A stretch of DNA of 56,620 nucleotides from an uncultured Eubacteriales bacterium (GTDB taxonomy: Bacteria; Bacillota; Clostridia; Christensenellales; Borkfalkiaceae): the NCBI GenBank assembly GCA_905207235.1, contig CAJLKN010000013.1, forward strand, positions 1-56,620, in the 5' to 3' direction. Each line of letters starts with the position of its first letter. The stretch's first letter is position 1. The position numbers were made by a program, and so were the translations under genes. The notes below the pieces were generated by a model that had not been told where the DNA came from, ran no database searches, and saw only the letters and a program-made list of their open reading frames with translations. Shown here one piece after another: positions 42,142-50,570 of the stretch.

Positions 42142-44523
42142 TTAAACGGTCGCCTCAAGCTCCTCTGCGTAGCGCACGGTTGCCATTGCGTCGGCGCAAT
42201 ATCTGTCCGCGCCTATCGCGGCGGCATATTCCTCGTTCATGACCGCGCCGCCCGCCGCAATTTTAACTTCGGGACAGTTTTTTCTTAAAAGCTCTATCGT
42301 CTCCGCCATTGAGCGCACAGTCGTCGTCATGAGGGCAGAAAGCCCGCACAGCTGCGCGCCGTGTTTTTTTACCGCCCCGACGACGAGTTCAGGGTCAACG
42401 TCCCGCCCGAGGTCATATACCGTGAAGCCGTAATTGACGAGCAGAGTTTTGACTATGTTTTTGCCTATGTCGTGAATGTCGCCCTTGACCGTCGCGACGA
42501 CTATTTTAAGTTTTTTGGACTGCGCCCCGCCCGAAAATTTGCTCTTTATCACGTCGAACGCCGCCGAAGCCGCCTCCGCGCTCATTAAAAGCTGGGGAAG
42601 AAAGAGCGTCTTTTTTTCAAAGCCGTCGCCCACTTCGTTGAGGGCGGGTATGATATGCTCGTTTATCACGTCGAGGGGCGCGTTGTCTTTCAGCAAAGCC
42701 TCCGCATCCTCCGCCGCGCGCGCTTTAAGACCCTTTACTATCGCGCCTTTGAGCCCGACTTCGTCTGACCGTGACTGCTTTTTGCCCTCGACGACAATCT
42801 CGCCCGCGCTCACCGACGAGGCGTAGTCGATGTATCCCATGCAATTCAGGTCCTTGCCAGACAGCGCGAGAAAACTTTTATAAGTTTTTATCATCTCCTG
42901 CGAGGAGGGATTGATTATAGCCGCCGACATCCCGCGCGAGAGCGCCATCGCAAAGAAAGTTGAGTTTATGAAATCTCTTCTCGGCAGTCCGAAGGAGATA
43001 TTTGAAACGCCGAGCGAGGTATTGCAACCGAGTTTATGGGTTATATAGTCGAGCGCGTCGAGGGCAGCTACTGTCGCGCCGCTATCCGCCGAAACAGCCA
43101 TTGCGAGCGTATCGAATATGAGCTCGTTTTTGCCTATGCCGTATTTTTTCGCCTCGGCGATAATTTTTTTTGCTATTTCAATTCGCCCCTGCGCCGTGGG
43201 CGGAACGCCGTTTTCGTCCAGCGTGAGCGCGATTACCGCACCGCCGTACTTTTTGACGAGAGGAAAAATGCTGTCCATAACCTCTTGTTTGCCGTTGACC
43301 GAATTGACGAGCGGCTTGCCGTTGTAGAGGCGCATAGCCCTCTCCATGGCGACGGGGTCGGAGGTATCTATCTGCAAGGGCAAATCGGTTACCGCCTGAA
43401 TTTCGCATACTGCGCGGGAGAGCATTTCGGGCTCGTCGATTTCGGGCAATCCCACGTTTACATCGAGGATATGCGCCCCGCAATCGGTCTGCGTTACCGC
43501 CTCGCCCAGAATATATGCCATATCGCCCGAGCGGAGTGCCTCTTTAAGTCGCTTTTTGCCCGTGGGATTTATCCTTTCGCCGATCAGCACGGGAATATTG
43601 CCGAAGCAACGCGCCTGCGTATATGAACTGACGACCGTTAAATTCTTTTTCTTTATGGGTGTCGGGGATAAACTTTTTATGCTGTCGCCTAAAAGTTTTA
43701 TATATTCGGGAGTTGTTCCGCAACAGCCGCCCACCACCCTCGCGCCGAGGCAGACGAGCTCTTTCATATCAGCGGCGAACTGCTCCGCCGAAAGGGAATA
43801 GACGGTCTTGCCGTCAACTTCGGAAGGCAGCCCCGCATTGGGCTTTACTGCGACGGGCAGGGAGCTTGCCGCAAGGAAACGCTTTACCGTTTGCCTCATT
43901 TCGGCGGGGGCGAGAGAACAGTTGAGCCCGAGCGCGTCCACTCCCAGACCTTCCAAAAGGGCGACCGCCGCCTCGGGCGACGTACCCGTCATCGTCTTGC
44001 CGTCAGAGCCGAATACGAGCGTAGCGATTATGGGTAGAGAGCAAACTTCCTTTGCCGCCACGACCGCCGCTTTGAGCTCGTAGATGTCGTTCATCGTCTC
44101 TATGACAATGAGGTCCGCGCCCGCCTGCGCGCCCGCGGCTATTGTAACTTTGAAAGCCGAAACCGCCTCTTCGAACGAGAGCGGTCCCAAGGGTTTTAAA
44201 AGTTTGCCCAAAGAGCCTATATCGAGCGCGACGAACCTGTCCTTATACTTTTTCGCAGCGCGCAGGGCGCACTTTACGCCCGCCTGCGTAACTTCGGCGG
44301 TTTTGTCGCCGAACTTAAAAATATTTGCGCCGAAAGTATTCGCATAGATGACGTCCGCGCCCGCTTCGAGGTAGCCGAGGTGAACTTTTTCCACCTCTTC
44401 GGGGCGGATTATGTTCCAACTTTCGGGCAGAGTGCCCAATGGCAGACCGAGGCGTTGGAGCTGTGTGCCCATAGCACCGTCGAGCAATACTATTGATTTT
44501 TTGAGTTTTTGTGTAAATTTCAT
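42142..44523 (-). CDS. metH: Cobalamin-dependent methionine synthase, short form
   Basis: Transfers methyl from methyl-tetrahydrofolate through cobalamin to homocysteine. Domains in order: homocysteine/zinc domain (1-290, GLNCS and GGCCGTTPE zinc ligands), folate domain (320-600), B12 cap with helical bundle, and B12 domain with DIHDIGKN (cobalt ligand His684). At 793 residues it lacks the C-terminal AdoMet reactivation domain of E. coli MetH; that domain is a separate gene immediately upstream, overlapping by 4 bp. Confidence 0.96.
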   Translation of the reverse strand: MKFTQKLKKSIVLLDGAMGTQLQRLGLPLGTLPESWNIIRPEEVEKVHLGYLEAGADVIYANTFGANIFKFGDKTAEVTQAGVKCALRAAKKYKDRFVALDIGSLGKLLKPLGPLSFEEAVSAFKVTIAAGAQAGADLIVIETMNDIYELKAAVVAAKEVCSLPIIATLVFGSDGKTMTGTSPEAAVALLEGLGVDALGLNCSLAPAEMRQTVKRFLAASSLPVAVKPNAGLPSEVDGKTVYSLSAEQFAADMKELVCLGARVVGGCCGTTPEYIKLLGDSIKSLSPTPIKKKNLTVVSSYTQARCFGNIPVLIGERINPTGKKRLKEALRSGDMAYILGEAVTQTDCGAHILDVNVGLPEIDEPEMLSRAVCEIQAVTDLPLQIDTSDPVAMERAMRLYNGKPLVNSVNGKQEVMDSIFPLVKKYGGAVIALTLDENGVPPTAQGRIEIAKKIIAEAKKYGIGKNELIFDTLAMAVSADSGATVAALDALDYITHKLGCNTSLGVSNISFGLPRRDFINSTFFAMALSRGMSAAIINPSSQEMIKTYKSFLALSGKDLNCMGYIDYASSVSAGEIVVEGKKQSRSDEVGLKGAIVKGLKARAAEDAEALLKDNAPLDVINEHIIPALNEVGDGFEKKTLFLPQLLMSAEAASAAFDVIKSKFSGGAQSKKLKIVVATVKGDIHDIGKNIVKTLLVNYGFTVYDLGRDVDPELVVGAVKKHGAQLCGLSALMTTTVRSMAETIELLRKNCPEVKIAAGGAVMNEEYAAAIGADRYCADAMATVRYAEELEATV

Positions 44524-45104
44524 ACGGGAATACCCACTATTGCGGTAACCGACTTGGTCGGCACCATAAAAAAGTTATCTGAAAGGGTTACGCCTATCGC
44601 TTTGGTTACGTTGAGGGCGGAAAAAATGTCCTTCTGCATGGACAGCGGCAAATCGCCGAAGCCGCACGAAAATCGCGCCTTTTTCGCGCCGTATTCCCGG
44701 CGGAAACGAGCGTGAACTTCGTCGCACCAGCCCTCGACGAGGGCCGCTCCCAGAGCCTGCACCGCCGCCGCGCGCGAGGGAGAAATGCGCGAATAGCGGG
44801 CGATGAGCCTGTCTATGCCCGCCCCCGCCGTCGCGGCAAACAACGCGATTTTTGCACAGCCCGAAAGGTATTTTGCCAAATCGCGGCTGTCCGTCTTTGT
44901 AAAACCGAGGTCGAGTTGCTCTCCGAAATTTATATCGTAGAGCGAATAAACCGCCTTCAAGTCCTGCACCGAAAGCACTTCCGCCTGACATTCGTCCATA
45001 AGTGCTTCCACCTCTTCGGGCTGTGCGGCGTTAGCGCCGCAGCCGAGGTAATATAGAGCTTCGCGCCTGTTTATGCTGTTAAGTTTCCCCGTCAATACCG
45101 TCAT
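44520..45104 (-). CDS. Stand-alone MetH reactivation domain
   Basis: 194-residue protein equivalent to the AdoMet-binding activation domain at the C-terminus of long MetH. The signature is the SCGFGDLPLSMQKDIFSALN segment followed by IGVTLSDNFFMVPTKSVTAIVGI. It would rescue oxidised cob(II)alamin in MetH by reductive methylation. Overlaps both neighbours by 4 bp (metF and metH), so the three are made together. Confidence 0.9.
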   Translation of the reverse strand: MTVLTGKLNSINRREALYYLGCGANAAQPEEVEALMDECQAEVLSVQDLKAVYSLYDINFGEQLDLGFTKTDSRDLAKYLSGCAKIALFAATAGAGIDRLIARYSRISPSRAAAVQALGAALVEGWCDEVHARFRREYGAKKARFSCGFGDLPLSMQKDIFSALNVTKAIGVTLSDNFFMVPTKSVTAIVGIPV

Positions 45105-45958
45105 ATTATGTACGAAAGATTTGCCTTTATCGCCGCGGCAACCTTGGGCTTGTTCATGGAATACACGTGCACGGCTTTAACTCCGTTGGCGTATAAATCT
45201 ATTATCTGCTCTGTGGCGTATGCTATTCCCGCCTGCGCCATGGCGTCGGGATTGTCGCCGAAGCGGTCGATTATGCGCTTGAAGCGCGTGGGGAGCGAGC
45301 CGCCCGAAAGGGACATCATCCTTTTAATCTGCTTTGCATTGGTTACGGGCATAATTCCCGCAATGACGGGCACATATATGCCCGCATCCCTCACCTTTGA
45401 CATAAAGGAATAGAATACGTCGTTATCGAAAAACATCTGCGTGGTGAGAAAGGAACATCCCGCGTCCACCTTTATTTTGAGGTGCTCTATATCCGAAAAG
45501 AGCGTACTGCTCTCGGGGTGTCCCTCGGGATAGCACGCGCCGCCTATGCAGAACCCGCCGAATGCGGAAATTTCTTCGACGAGCTGATATGCATAACTGT
45601 AATCCAGCCCGCCGGCAAATCCCGCGGGCAAATCGCCGCGCAGTGCGAGGATATTTTCCACGCCCATTTGGCGCAGTTTTTTAAGTTTTTCCAGCACGTC
45701 CGCCCTGTCGGAGGATATGCACGAAAGGTGCGCAAGCGGAGTTACGCCGAACTTGCTCTTTACGTGCTCGGCGATATTTACGGTGTAGTCCGAAGTGCCG
45801 CCGCCCGCGCCGTATGTTACGCTTATGAAATCGGGCGAAAGCGACGCTATTTCGTCCACCGCCTTTATCACGCCGTCAAAGGCGTCGCCCGTCTTGGGCG
45901 GAAAAACTTCGAAAGACAGCACCGCCCCCTTGCCGTCGAGTATGTCTGTAATCTTCAT
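45101..45958 (-). CDS. metF: Methylenetetrahydrofolate reductase
   Basis: FAD enzyme that reduces 5,10-methylene-THF to 5-methyl-THF, the methyl donor of MetH. Landmarks are SFEVFPPKT near the N-terminus, SVTYGAGGGTSDYT, NILALRGDLP and QMFFDNDVFYSF. 285 residues, as in bacterial MetF without the eukaryotic regulatory domain. First gene of metF-activase-metH. No ribosome site; the -10 hexamer lies 6 nt upstream of ATG, so the mRNA is predicted leaderless. Confidence 0.95.
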   Translation of the reverse strand: MKITDILDGKGAVLSFEVFPPKTGDAFDGVIKAVDEIASLSPDFISVTYGAGGGTSDYTVNIAEHVKSKFGVTPLAHLSCISSDRADVLEKLKKLRQMGVENILALRGDLPAGFAGGLDYSYAYQLVEEISAFGGFCIGGACYPEGHPESSTLFSDIEHLKIKVDAGCSFLTTQMFFDNDVFYSFMSKVRDAGIYVPVIAGIMPVTNAKQIKRMMSLSGGSLPTRFKRIIDRFGDNPDAMAQAGIAYATEQIIDLYANGVKAVHVYSMNKPKVAAAIKANLSYII

Positions 45959-45964
45959 ATCTAT

Positions 45965-45993
45965 ATTTTAACACACGAGCGCGGGCGTTACAA
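45965..45993 (-). promoter_or_regulatory. metF operon promoter, leaderless type
   Basis: Minus-strand TTGTAA (45988-45993), 17 bp, TAAAAT (45965-45970), then 6 nt to ATG at 45958. Confidence 0.7.
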
Positions 45994-46016
45994 GTCTTTT
46001 TCTGCACAAAAGAAAA

Positions 46017-46037
46017 AGACGGAATTACATTCCGTCT
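46017..46037 (-). terminator. Rho-independent terminator upstream of metF
   Basis: 9-bp stem AGACGGAAT/ATTCCGTCT with a 3-nt loop; minus strand continues TTTTTCTTTTG. Insulates metF from the isc-ttcA transcript. Confidence 0.85.
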
Positions 46038-46105
46038 ATTGCGCGTTATAGGTTTTAACTATATCAAGGCTGACAAAAAGCTGATAAAATACGCTCTTAA
46101 AACTT

Positions 46106-46140
46106 GCCGCGCCCGCTTTCGGGGCGAAAGCGGGCGCGGC
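46106..46140 (-). terminator. Stem-loop after the ttcA-like gene
   Basis: 16-bp near-perfect G+C stem with a 3-nt loop, about 190 bp beyond the ttcA stop; followed on the minus strand by AAGTTTTAAG. Probably the first of two successive stops for the isc transcript. Confidence 0.6.
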
Positions 46141-46326
46141 AAAACATAGTTTTTATCAACTTTTATCGCTTTGAATTTTTATTTGCTTTAATAGCTCTGC
46201 GCGCCCGATTTTTTGACGCCTGAATTTTACTTCGCTTTATTTATTATCCGCAACTATGTAAAAAACAGTTCAAAGCGGCTCGCATCATGCGACTTAAAAA
46301 TTGACTTTCGCACAAAAAAAGAGCAT

Positions 46327-47220
46327 TTACTCCTCTTTTGGCGTCTCTTCCGTCGCCTCTTCGGGGCAGGTTATAACCATTTCGCCGTCGTACTTGCGGT
46401 TGAACGAGAACACTTCGCCCTTATATTTGAAAGACGGCAGGGTATCGAGCTGAACGTTGTGTAAAGATTTAAAAATCGAGGCGTCAACGTCGGGGTTGCG
46501 CGAGCGGAAATCTTTTATCAGTTTTTTTACGTCCTGGCGCGCCGACTGACCCTGTTCGCCCTGCGCAAGGTTTGCCGTCAACTTGCAGGCGCAGGCGATG
46601 AAAGTTAAATTGTTGTAGTGCTGCCAGTGAATTATGTCGTCCTCCAACACGCAGTAAAGGGGGCGTATAAGCTGCATGCCCTCGAAATTGGTGCTGCGTA
46701 TTTTTGGCATCATGCCCTGTATCTGACCGCCGAACAGCATGCCCATAAGCGTTGTTTCGATTACGTCCGATTTGTGATGACCGAGGGCTATTTTGTTGCA
46801 GCCCAGCTCCTTAGCCTTGGCATAGAGAAAGCCGCGGCGCATTCTGGCGCAAAGATAGCAGGGATGCTCGCCGCCGATGAGGTCGTTGACGTCGAAAATA
46901 TCAGAAGGATATATGGTTGCGGGAATACCCAAAAGGGCTAAATTTTCGCGTATTATCTGCTCGTTTCGGGGGCTGTAACCGGGGTTCATTACGATATATT
47001 CCGCATCGAACGGAATTTCGGAGTGCCTTTTGAGCTCCTGAATGCACTTGGCGAGCAGCATGCTGTCCTTGCCGCCCGAAACGCAGACGGCGATTTTATC
47101 GCCCGCCTCTATAAGGCGGTACTGTCTGACCGCTTCTAAAAATCTCGACCATATGCCCTTGCGGAATTTGGTTATTATCGAGCGTTCTATGCTCTGCTGT
47201 GCGCTGAGTTGTTTTGCCAT
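46327..47220 (-). CDS. TtcA-family tRNA 2-thiocytidine synthetase
   Basis: PP-loop ATPase of the TtcA type, which adds sulfur to C32 of tRNA using an Fe-S cluster. SGGKDS at residues 48-53, CXXC (Cys121, Cys124) after HPCYLCARMRRGFLY, GHHKSDVIETTLM and a later Cys pair (CACK) supplying the third ligand. 297 residues. Last gene after iscS and iscU, whose sulfur and clusters it needs. Confidence 0.88.
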   Translation of the reverse strand: MAKQLSAQQSIERSIITKFRKGIWSRFLEAVRQYRLIEAGDKIAVCVSGGKDSMLLAKCIQELKRHSEIPFDAEYIVMNPGYSPRNEQIIRENLALLGIPATIYPSDIFDVNDLIGGEHPCYLCARMRRGFLYAKAKELGCNKIALGHHKSDVIETTLMGMLFGGQIQGMMPKIRSTNFEGMQLIRPLYCVLEDDIIHWQHYNNLTFIACACKLTANLAQGEQGQSARQDVKKLIKDFRSRNPDVDASIFKSLHNVQLDTLPSFKYKGEVFSFNRKYDGEMVITCPEEATEETPKEE

Positions 47221-47284
47221 ACCTTTTTATAAACGAAGTCTGCCCGCGCTTTGCGCGCGGGCGGACGTAAATTCATTTTATTGT

Positions 47285-47716
47285 TTAAGCGTGGTGCTCT
47301 TCCTCTTCCGAAGGGTCGGGGAACTGTGCCTTATCATACGCTATGCCGTTTTTATCGTAGTAATCTTTGATTGCCGCGCGGATAGCCTCTTCGGCGAGAA
47401 CGGAGCAATGAAGTTTGTGCGCGGGAAGTCCGTCCAACGCTTCGGCAACCGCTTTATTGGTCAGAGTGAGCGCGTCGGAAAGGGGCTTGCCCTTAATCAT
47501 TTCGGTAGCCATGGACGAGGAAGCGATTGCGCTGCCGCAGCCGAACGTATTGAATTTTACGTCGGTAATTATGCCGTCCTTGACCTTGATATAAATCTTC
47601 ATTATATCGCCGCACTTTGCGTTGCCCACTTCGCCTATTCCGTCGGCGTCGTCGAGCTTGCCCACGTTGCGGGGATTTGTGAAATGGTCCATTACTTTTT
47701 CGCTGTATAATGCCAT
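47285..47716 (-). CDS. iscU: Fe-S scaffold protein IscU
   Basis: Scaffold on which iron-sulfur clusters are built. Three Cys (Cys35 in NAKCGD, Cys60 in FGCGSAIA, Cys104 in LHCSVLAEEAI) and Asp37 match IscU/NifU-N. ATG at 47716 (143 aa) follows AAGGAG; the longer frame would overlap iscS. The acidic, His-ended tail is slightly longer than usual. Confidence 0.95.
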   Translation of the reverse strand: MALYSEKVMDHFTNPRNVGKLDDADGIGEVGNAKCGDIMKIYIKVKDGIITDVKFNTFGCGSAIASSSMATEMIKGKPLSDALTLTNKAVAEALDGLPAHKLHCSVLAEEAIRAAIKDYYDKNGIAYDKAQFPDPSEEEEHHA

Positions 47717-47733
47717 AATTAATTTTCTCCTTG

Positions 47734-48927
47734 TCAGATTAAATGGGGACGCTGTCCCTTTTCGAGTTCTTCCCATACGGGCGATATCGAACGAAGATAT
47801 TCGACGACCGCGGGAACCTGTTCAACGATGTATTTCATTTCCTCTTCGGTGTTGTACGGGCAGAGGCTGAGCCTCAACGAGCCGTGCGCCACTTCGTGGG
47901 GAAGTCCTATTGCCAGAAGCACGTGCGAGGGGTCGAGCGAACCCGACGTGCAAGCCGAGCCCGACGATGCACAAATGCCCTTTGCGTCGAGAAGGAGCAG
48001 CAGGCTTTCGCCCTCTATTCCCTCGAAGCACATATTTACATTGCCGGGCAGTCTGTTTTTCGCGTCGCCGTTAAGCTTGGAATGGGGAATTTTGGAAAGA
48101 CCTTTTATAAGTATGTCGCGCAGTCTGGCTTCCTCTGCCATATTTTCATACAGATGAGCGATAGCTTCCTTCAAAGCCGCCGCCATCGCGCATATGCCCG
48201 CGAGGTTTTCCGTGCCCGCGCGCTTGCCTTTTTCCTGCGCGCCGCCCTCGATAAACGTCCTTAAATTTATCGTCTTGCGGCAGTACAGCACACCCACGCC
48301 CTTGGGTCCGTGGAACTTGTGCGCCGAGAGCGAAAGCATATCGATATTGTCCTTCTCTACATCGACGGGGATATGTCCCACCGCCTGAACGGCGTCGGTG
48401 TGGAACGCTACCTTTTTGGCGCGGCAGACAGAGCCTATTTCCCTTATGGGCATTATTGTGCCGATTTCGTTGTTTGCATACATTATCGTAACCAGAGCGG
48501 TGTCGGGGCGGATAGCCTTTTCCACCTGCTGCGCGGTAACAAGCCCGTTTTTATCGACGGGAAGATAGCTTACCTCGAAGCCCTCGCCCTCCAGCTTTTT
48601 GAGAGTGTGAAGTATGGCGTGGTGCTCTATCGCGCTGGTTATGATATGTTTTTTGCCTTTGAGCGCGCCGTTGTACGCCGCAGAACGCAATGCCTGATTA
48701 TCCGATTCGCTTCCGCCCGACGTAAAATAAATTTCGCGGGGTTCGGCGCCGAGGCAGGCGGCTACGTCTGCGCGCGCCCTTTCGAGCGCTTCCTTTGCAA
48801 TCTGCCCTACGCTGTGCAGCGAAGAGGGGTTGCCGTATATTTCCTTTAAATAGGGTTTCATCGCCTCTATCGCGACGTCGTTCATCGCGGTAGTTGCGGC
48901 GTTGTCCACATAAACGGTTTTTACCAT
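47734..48927 (-). CDS. iscS: Cysteine desulfurase IscS/NifS
   Basis: PLP enzyme that takes sulfur from cysteine for Fe-S cluster and tRNA thiolation. PLP Lys204 in LSAHKFHGPKG and active-site Cys326 in SSGSACTSG. 397 residues, group I form. First gene of iscS-iscU-ttcA, just below a promoter with two Rrf2-type operators. The ribosome site (GGTAGGA) is far from the ATG and lies within the proximal operator. Confidence 0.96.
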   Translation of the reverse strand: MVKTVYVDNAATTAMNDVAIEAMKPYLKEIYGNPSSLHSVGQIAKEALERARADVAACLGAEPREIYFTSGGSESDNQALRSAAYNGALKGKKHIITSAIEHHAILHTLKKLEGEGFEVSYLPVDKNGLVTAQQVEKAIRPDTALVTIMYANNEIGTIMPIREIGSVCRAKKVAFHTDAVQAVGHIPVDVEKDNIDMLSLSAHKFHGPKGVGVLYCRKTINLRTFIEGGAQEKGKRAGTENLAGICAMAAALKEAIAHLYENMAEEARLRDILIKGLSKIPHSKLNGDAKNRLPGNVNMCFEGIEGESLLLLLDAKGICASSGSACTSGSLDPSHVLLAIGLPHEVAHGSLRLSLCPYNTEEEMKYIVEQVPAVVEYLRSISPVWEELEKGQRPHLI

Positions 48928-48937
48928 ATGTAAATTT

Positions 48938-49000
48938 AATTCCTACCTTTTTAGTATGAAATAATTATAAAAATTAATTCCTATTTTGTCAATAGGAATT
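48938..49000 (-). promoter_or_regulatory. isc promoter with two Rrf2-type operators
   Basis: Minus-strand TTGACA (48987-48992), 17 bp, TATAAT (48964-48969). A perfect 9-bp inverted repeat AATTCCTAT-N7-ATAGGAATT (48976-49000) covers the -35 element, and a second, degenerate copy with the same TCCTA-N9-TAnGA geometry (48938-48962) lies just below the -10. Occupancy of either would block RNA polymerase. Confidence 0.82.
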
Positions 49001-49230
49001 AGCCCCCTTTTTTAAAATTTTAAAAAATTAATAGATCTTTTAATTAAGTGCAATTTTTAAGCGCACGAAAGAGGGTAAAGGCGGATATCCCGCCAATTCT
49101 GCCCGCCCATTGCATTAATTTATGCGAGGAGCTGTCATATGCAGGTTGAGCAATTATCCGATTATTATGTCGCCGCGCGGCGCTAAAATTTTTGCGCCGC
49201 GCGGCGTACCTTTCATTTACAATATCGGGT
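49001..49230. other. Gap between isc promoter and rrf2
   Basis: 230 bp holding a hairpin (49171-49206) and A+T-rich sequence. A 15-codon plus-strand frame (49139-49186) with GAGGAG upstream runs into the hairpin; too short to call. Confidence 0.45.
49171..49206 (-). terminator. Stem-loop after rrf2
   Basis: 13-bp perfect stem CGCCGCGCGGCGC and complement with a 10-nt loop, 25 bp past the rrf2 stop, no T-tract. Confidence 0.55.
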
Positions 49231-49629
49231 TTATTTGAGCAGGTCGGAAAGCGACTTTGAATTAAGAAAATTCATTATCACGTCGTCGAGCTCGCGCCAG
49301 AGGGGAAGCGAAAGGCATTTTTCGGCGTTTTCGCAGGGTTTATCGCCCGAAAGACAGGATACGGGCGCGAGAGAGCCCTCCGCCGCCGTAATAATTTCCG
49401 CCACGGTGTACTCTTCGGGGCGCTTTGAAAGGCGATAGCCGCCGCTCTTGCCGCGGGAAGAAATTATAAGCCCCTTCTGCGAGAGCTGGGCAACCGTTGC
49501 CTCAAGATATTTCTGCGATTCCTTTACCCTTTCGGCTATATCGGCGAGCGATACGGGCACGCCGTCGTCGTGCTGGGCGAGGTCTAGCATTACTTTAAGG
49601 GCGTTTCTGCCCTTTGTCGTTATCATCAT
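49231..49629 (-). CDS. Rrf2-family regulator, IscR-like
   Basis: 132-residue Rrf2/IscR regulator. Winged helix with SLADIAERVKESQKYLEATVAQLSQKGLI, then dimer helix. Three Cys at 92, 99 and 105 match IscR's cluster ligands 92, 98 and 104, so it probably senses Fe-S status. ATG at 49629 with AGGTG upstream; a GTG nine bases earlier is less likely. Downstream of nadA by 17 bp and upstream of isc; predicted repressor of both operons through TCCTA-N9-TAGGA sites. Confidence 0.9.
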   Translation of the reverse strand: MMITTKGRNALKVMLDLAQHDDGVPVSLADIAERVKESQKYLEATVAQLSQKGLIISSRGKSGGYRLSKRPEEYTVAEIITAAEGSLAPVSCLSGDKPCENAEKCLSLPLWRELDDVIMNFLNSKSLSDLLK

Positions 49630-49646
49630 AATTTTCACCTGACGGC

Positions 49647-50564
49647 TCAGCCGCCGTATTTAATCATCTCTTCTATGCACTTAACCGCGGCGAGCCTTAA
49701 ATCTTCGTCCATTTCGATGACTTCTCCGCCGTCGCCCGTGAGGCAATGATATACGTCCGAAAGCGTAGTCGCCTTCATGTTGTTGCAAACGAGGTCTTTG
49801 GAAAGCGCGTAAAACCTCTTTTCGGGGTAGGCGAACTGAAGGTGCTGGACTATGGCGTTTTCCGTGCCTATGATAAATTCCTTTGCGTCGGATTTTGCAG
49901 CATAGTTCATGATGCCCGTCGTAGAGCCTACATAGTCGGCGTACTTTACGACCTCGGGGCGGCACTCGGGATGAACGAGGAAGAGCGCGTCGGGATGAGC
50001 CGCTTTCGCCGCGAGAACCTCTTTTTCGTTGATCTTTGCGTGGGTGGGACAGCCGCCCGAAAGCAGTTTGAAGTTCTTTTCAGGCACGCGTTCCTTTACG
50101 TATGTGCCGAGGTTTATATCGGGTATAAACAGAATGTTCTTCTGCGGTATAGCGCGGCATATTTTGACCGCCGAGGAGCTGGTTACGCACACGTCGGCGA
50201 TTGTTTTAAGCTGCGCCGTTGTGTTGACGTAGGCAACGACCGCGTAGTCGGGGTACTTCTCTTTGACCTGAAGTATCATTTCCCTGTCCATCTGCTCCGC
50301 CATGGGGCAGCCCGCGACGGGATTGGAGAGAATGACCTTCTTTTCGGGGTTGAGCATTTTAACCATTTCCGCCATAAAGCGCACGCCGCACATTATAACG
50401 TTTTTATTTGCAGTATCCTTTGCCTTTAATGCGAGTGCGTAGCTGTCGCCCGTGAAATCGGCAATTTCGCATATCTCCTCGCTCATATAGCTGTGGGCGA
50501 GAATGCAGGTATCCGTCTGCTTTTTAAGTTTTACTATTTCGTCCTGTAATTGTCTTACCGTCAT
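49647..50564 (-). CDS. nadA: Quinolinate synthase A
   Basis: [4Fe-4S] enzyme making quinolinate for NAD from iminoaspartate and DHAP. Cluster ligands are visible as MCGVRFMAE (Cys59), HPECRPEV and the Cys in LVCNNMKATTL; AGCPMAEQM is also typical. The start at 50564 (305 aa) matches family length; the longer frame extends beyond the promoter. nadB and nadC are not adjacent. First gene of nadA-rrf2, so the regulator controls an Fe-S enzyme gene and itself. Confidence 0.95.
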   Translation of the reverse strand: MTVRQLQDEIVKLKKQTDTCILAHSYMSEEICEIADFTGDSYALALKAKDTANKNVIMCGVRFMAEMVKMLNPEKKVILSNPVAGCPMAEQMDREMILQVKEKYPDYAVVAYVNTTAQLKTIADVCVTSSSAVKICRAIPQKNILFIPDINLGTYVKERVPEKNFKLLSGGCPTHAKINEKEVLAAKAAHPDALFLVHPECRPEVVKYADYVGSTTGIMNYAAKSDAKEFIIGTENAIVQHLQFAYPEKRFYALSKDLVCNNMKATTLSDVYHCLTGDGGEVIEMDEDLRLAAVKCIEEMIKYGG

Positions 50565-50570
50565 AATTTT

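Larger units (their letters stand above)
45959..46326. other. 368-bp region upstream of metF
   Basis: Holds, in minus-strand order, a G+C hairpin (46106-46140), a T-tailed terminator (46017-46037) and the metF promoter. I looked for SAM, SAH, cobalamin and T-box signatures and saw none. The 46141-46326 part is A+T-rich with no recognised element. Confidence 0.55.

Noticed and set aside
45959..46105. SAM or cobalamin riboswitch before metF
   Set aside because: None of the conserved core sequences is present, and the predicted leaderless start leaves no room for a leader RNA.
49139..49186. 15-codon open frame with GAGGAG upstream, ending in a hairpin
   Set aside because: Too short, no promoter seen, and the stop falls inside the rrf2 stem-loop; probably chance.
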